Of a stretch of DNA of 21,356 bases, positions 17,953-21,356 are shown one piece after another. The stretch spans positions 1 to 21,356 of the forward strand of contig ATSW01003393.1 of the NCBI GenBank assembly GCA_000444245.1, written 5' to 3'. The position numbers were made by a program, and so were the translations under genes. Each line of letters begins with the position of its first letter. Within the stretch, counting starts at the first letter, position 1. Below the pieces are notes generated by a model. The model did no database searches. It saw only the letters and a program-made list of their open reading frames with translations, and was not told where the DNA came from. The DNA comes from Botryllus schlosseri. Taxonomy: Eukaryota; Chordata; Ascidiacea; Stolidobranchia; Styelidae.

Positions 17953-20341
17953 TTACTTCTTAACAAGCTGCATCAGACCGCTCGTGCTCATAGATTTTGG
18001 TCTTTCCAACGGCAAACCAAGCGCCCTGCTCCAAATCAACTGAGACAGACAGCCGAGCGCTCTCGAGACTCCAAACAGTACGGTGTAGTAACTCATTTCG
18101 GTCATGCCGTAGTGCTGCAAGAGAACGCCGCTGTGTGCATCTACATTCGGCCACGGGTTCTTGGCCTTTCCTTGCTCGAGCAGAATATCAGGAACGATTT
18201 TGTAAATCTGTGCCACGAGCTTGAACATTTTGTCATCCGGCAAGTGCTTCAATGCGAATTCTCTTTGACATGTGTAGCGGGGGTCTGTTTTGCGGAGGAC
18301 GGCATGCCCGTAACCGGGCACGACCCGCCCACTTTTCAGCGTGCTCCAGATGTAATCGTGCAGTTGTTGATCAGACACTTCGGCAGAGCCAAGTTCCTTT
18401 GCGACACCTGTACGAAAATCAGTTAGTTGGAGAGCTTCTTGGAGGTGCAGAACTTCAATACAAAATATGATATTGCATTTATAGTGAAATAAACCGGAAT
18501 ATGTTCGGCTGATACTCGTCAGGGGTAATCGTCAGCAATTAGTAGAGAATTGGGAAATGTTATTTCCAATTCTTTACTAGACAATTACACCTGCATGAAG
18601 TTGGCAGAAAATAGTCGGGTTCATTTCAATATCAATATATTATTCGATCAGTTAATATTATTTTACAGAGCGCCGAATACAGCAATATATGATCCCTACA
18701 CTAGGGTGCTGTACACGAGGGCAATAAAATATAAAAGAAGGAGTGCAATAGTAGGGAAACAATGAACACTGGGATCGATCAAAAAAAAATTTTAAATTTT
18801 TACTGTCAACCACAAGAAACTGTTTATTTGTCAATAAAAAAAAGATGCATAGCAAATTTGGTTCAATTCCAACCAGTAGAATCGTAATTGTTAGAGTTAT
18901 TGAGTGCAAAATTTTGGATTTCAAAATAATAGTAAATTACAGTGGGAAATTCTTCAATTATTATTTATAAAAATACCTGCCGTAATACTATTATTACAAA
19001 TCCTCAATTGAACGCAAATAACTTCGCTTCTACTAGTTGGAATTGAACCAAATATGCTATGCATCCTATTTCATACAACAATTTCATGGGGTTGCCAGTG
19101 AAATTTGAAAAATGTTATTTTATTAATTATCTAACTAGAATAGCTTCGATTCTACAGATTGGAATTCAGTCGCATTTGGTGTGCAGCGTTATTTAGCACA
19201 CCTAACAATTTACCACAAAAAAAAAGTTATTTTTGAATAACCCTAATGAACACTACCGTAGTTGGAATGCACGTATAAATATTAAGTTTTTGATTTCACG
19301 CTTGAAAGCATCTAGCGAGTCAGACAATCTGATAAAAGCTGGAAGATTGTTCCACAGAATATCAGCCAACAAAGACAATAATTACAATCAACCAAATTAC
19401 TTACCAGTCAACCAAACCAAGACTTCTTGATTCGCAAGACCGTGCAGAGGTCCTGCTAGTCCATTCATTGCCGCAGCCACAGACAAATACGGGTCACTCA
19501 ACGCACTGCCGACGAGATGCGAAGTATGCGCGCTGACGTTGCCTCCTTCGTGATCAGAGTGAATCACCAAATAAAGACGCATAAGCTCGATGAATCCGGG
19601 GTTATCGTAACCAAGCATTCTACAAAAGTTGAGAGACCAATCCGCGTTTTCATCGATAGTGCCTATGGAACTGCCATCCCTGTACAAATTGCGGTAAATC
19701 TTGGCAGCGATTGGTGGCAGTTTAGCGATCAGGTCCATTGCGTCTTCGTACACCAGTTCCCAGTATAACTTCTTGTTAACTCCTTCAGAGTAGGCCTTTG
19801 CGAATTTCGACTCTGTGTTGAGAACAGTAATCGCGGCACTTAGTTGGGACATTGGATGAACATTGCTTGGTAGTTGATCTAATAAGTTGACAACATGTTG
19901 TGGTAAATCAGCCCTTTTTGCCCAATCTTTACTCAACGCGTCAGCTTGTGCCTTTGTTGGTACTTCACCTGTCACTAGAAGCCAAAATAGAGCTTCTGGT
20001 ATGGGTTCCGAACCACCTTCTGCTTTCGGTAAAAGCTGTTGGCATTCTGGAATGCTGTAACCTCTGAATCGAATACCTTCTTCCGGGTCTAACACGGACG
20101 TTTCCCACACCATACCTTTGATACCTCTCATACCGCCGTAGACCATGTCTACGTTGACATCGCCAACTTTGGCGCTTCCGTATTCTTTCCTGAATTCCAT
20201 GATTTCTTTTTGCTTTTCCGGGATCATGTTTGTGAGAACTTCTTTCAAATTGGTGGAAGCCGCGGCGCTGTATGATCTGGATATGGCTCCATATTTTATT
20301 AGTGATGGGAAGAGACGGGTAACAGCTTTTTCCGAGAACAT
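17953..20341 (-). CDS. CS: Citrate synthase, mitochondrial (complete, two coding exons)
   Basis: Citrate synthase condenses acetyl-CoA with oxaloacetate in the mitochondrial matrix. Exon 1 is 20341-19405 (312 codons plus one base) and exon 2 is 18407-17953, ending in TAA. The junction is GT-AG and in phase, giving about 463 residues, close to the human length. The start was chosen because [20 protein letters not shown] followed by SRSYSAAAS is a basic, Ser/Ala-rich mitochondrial transit peptide leading into STNLKEVL, where the mature protein begins in relatives. The three catalytic residues known for the pig enzyme are present: His in [11 protein letters not shown], His in [16 protein letters not shown], and Asp in PNVDAHSGV. 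Other family marks are [21 protein letters not shown] and [15 protein letters not shown]. It is convergent with TPGS2. The 997-base intron holds two MITEs. A CAG at the minus-strand equivalent of about 20367 could be an acceptor for a 5' untranslated exon. Confidence 0.97.
18460..18652. mobile_element. Palindromic MITE family, short full copy in the citrate synthase intron
   Basis: Left arm contains ACTCGTCAGGGGTAATCGTC and AGTAGAGAATTGGGAAA. The right arm contains TTTCCAATTCTTTACTAG and GTCGGGTTCATTTCAATATC. The loop is nearly absent compared with 997-1257, and the arms have diverged from each other more. Confidence 0.7.
18771..19244. mobile_element. Foldback MITE family, copy G with flanking duplication
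   Basis: It begins GGGATCGATCAAAAAAAA and ends GTTATTTTTGAATAACCCT. AATGAACACT occurs immediately outside both ends (18761-18770 and 19245-19254), a perfect 10-base match. Eight of those bases would fit a hAT duplication, with the other two belonging to the ends. Inside are CCAACCAGTAGAATCG and its partner CTACTAGTTGGAATTGAACC. Confidence 0.75.
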
Positions 20342-20439
20342 CGCAAATTTGGGGGAACAACTACACTGCAGTATTACCTAGATTCTGAAAGTGAAATGAT
20401 TGGGTTCATCATTTTGTGAACACTTAAGAAAGCGAAAAT

Positions 20440-20590
20440 CGGGCATCCCTAAAAGACGGAGAAGCGGAGGCAACGGAGACAGCGGAGAATGGACCCTAAA
20501 ACGCGGAAACAACAGAGACAGTGGAGAGAGTCAAAAATGCCGATTCCTAAAAGACGGAGATAACGGAGGAAGCGGAGCTTTCGGTCATTG
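20440..20590 (+). repeat. Purine-rich CGGAGA minisatellite upstream of citrate synthase
   Basis: CGGAGA, CGGAGG and CAGAGACAGTGGAG words repeat irregularly. CCTAAAAGACGGAGAAGCGG (about 20446) and CCTAAAAGACGGAGATAACG (about 20545) mark two larger units roughly 100 bp apart. Coding reads of it are low-complexity and not credible. It lies about 100-250 bp upstream of the citrate synthase start codon. Confidence 0.6.
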
Positions 20591-20706
20591 ACCTTTATAG
20601 ACACGCGCATACGCAACTCTAAAACGTGTGGACGGCGGAACATATAAACTTTCAAGCTAAATAAGAATTAAAACGCAACATATGAAGCTGAGATCACAAT
20701 CTATGT

Positions 20707-21356
20707 AAGCGAATAGAATAACGGAAACGTCAGCCATTCGAGTTCAAGGGATGCTGTAGCGGACGGTTAGGGGAGTTCGAGGCGTAGCGAAATATATTTC
20801 AAAACAGCGGAGAATAACAGAAAAGTCAGACATGCGTGTTTCAGGCCAATTTGGTGACTGATTGCCCATCGATGAGATGACCTAGTGGACGGTTATATAA
20901 TATTCTGAAAGCGGAGTTCGGGGCGTAGTGAAATATATTTCGAATCAGCGGAGAATAACGGAAAAGTCAGCCATGCGAGTTTCAGGCCAATTTGGTGACT
21001 GATTGCCCATCGATGAGATGACCTAGCGGACGGTTATATAATATACTGAAAGCGGAGCTCGGGGCGTAGTGAAATATATTTCGAATCAGTGGAGAATAAT
21101 GGAAAAGTCAGCCATGCGAGTTTCAGGCCAATTTGGGGACTGATTGCCCATCGATGAGATGACATAGCGGACGGTTACATATTATACTGAAAGCGGAGTT
21201 CGGGCGTAGCGAAATATATTTCCAAACAGCGGAGAATGACAGAAAAGTCAGCCATGCGAGTTCAAGGCCAATTTGGCGACTGATTGCCCAATGCCCATCG
21301 ACGAGATGACATAGCGGACGGTATATAATATACTGAAAGCGGAGTTAAGAGCGTAG
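20707..21356 (+). repeat. ~141-bp tandem repeat array, open at the window end
   Basis: Units start with GGAGTTCGGGGCGTAG (or variants) at 20772, 20913, 21054, 21195 and 21341, giving periods of 141, 141, 141 and 146. The long fourth unit has TGCCCA duplicated near 21287. Each unit contains GAAATATATTTC, CAGGCCAATTTGG or CAAGGCCAATTTGG, and CATCGATGAGATGAC (CATCGACGAGATGAC in the fourth). A shortened unit at about 20707-20771 lacks the middle part. The array continues past the end of the window. Confidence 0.9.

Noticed and set aside
20707-21356. CRISPR array
   Set aside because: The units are ~141 bp and repeat along their whole length, with no alternating unique spacers, and the context is animal DNA.

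Overview
This looks like a stretch of animal nuclear DNA. Every coding block I can support is split by GT-AG introns in consistent phases, and the three proteins are ordinary metazoan ones: IFT140, TPGS2 and mitochondrial citrate synthase. Introns and spacers are AT-rich and packed with short non-autonomous DNA transposons (MITEs), most with hAT-type ends. An invertebrate is likely, but I cannot name the phylum. I see no rRNA, CRISPR array, operon, LTR element or virus-derived gene.

Layout. Positions 1-1429 are repeat-rich and hold no exon I recognise. IFT140, plus strand, runs through 16 exons from 1430 to 13306. These cover the end of the second WD40 propeller and nearly all of the TPR arm, about 759 codons. 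Its 5' half lies outside the window and its last ~120 codons are missing where they should follow. TPGS2, plus strand, occupies five exons from 13754 to its stop at 16749, and its N-terminal exons are missing where they should precede. Both losses fall in the same 447-bp gap, 13307-13753, which contains a truncated MITE. Citrate synthase, minus strand, is complete in two coding exons (20341-19405 and 18407-17953) and convergent with TPGS2. Beyond its start codon come a purine-rich minisatellite and a ~141-bp tandem repeat that runs off the end.

Repeats. Four families recur. (1) A GACTCGAGTC-rich hAT-type MITE has seven copies, one with a perfect 8-bp target duplication. (2) A long foldback family with ends near AGGGTTGTTCAAAAATGAC has seven copies, one flanked by AATGAACACT on both sides. 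(3) A family starting TAGGGTTACCATACG has two copies. (4) A palindromic family with the core GTTGCTGACGATTACCCC has two full and two half copies. Single ends of several other hAT-like families and a probable tRNA-derived SINE are also present. Nested insertions give a partial order of activity.

How the genes relate. IFT140 (retrograde ciliary transport) and TPGS2 (tubulin polyglutamylase complex) both serve cilia and lie in the same direction. Citrate synthase is an unrelated housekeeping gene. I did not find a convincing new biological system. The most useful leads are the double truncation at the IFT140-TPGS2 junction, the near-perfect foldback hairpins inside IFT140 introns, and the tandem array upstream of citrate synthase.
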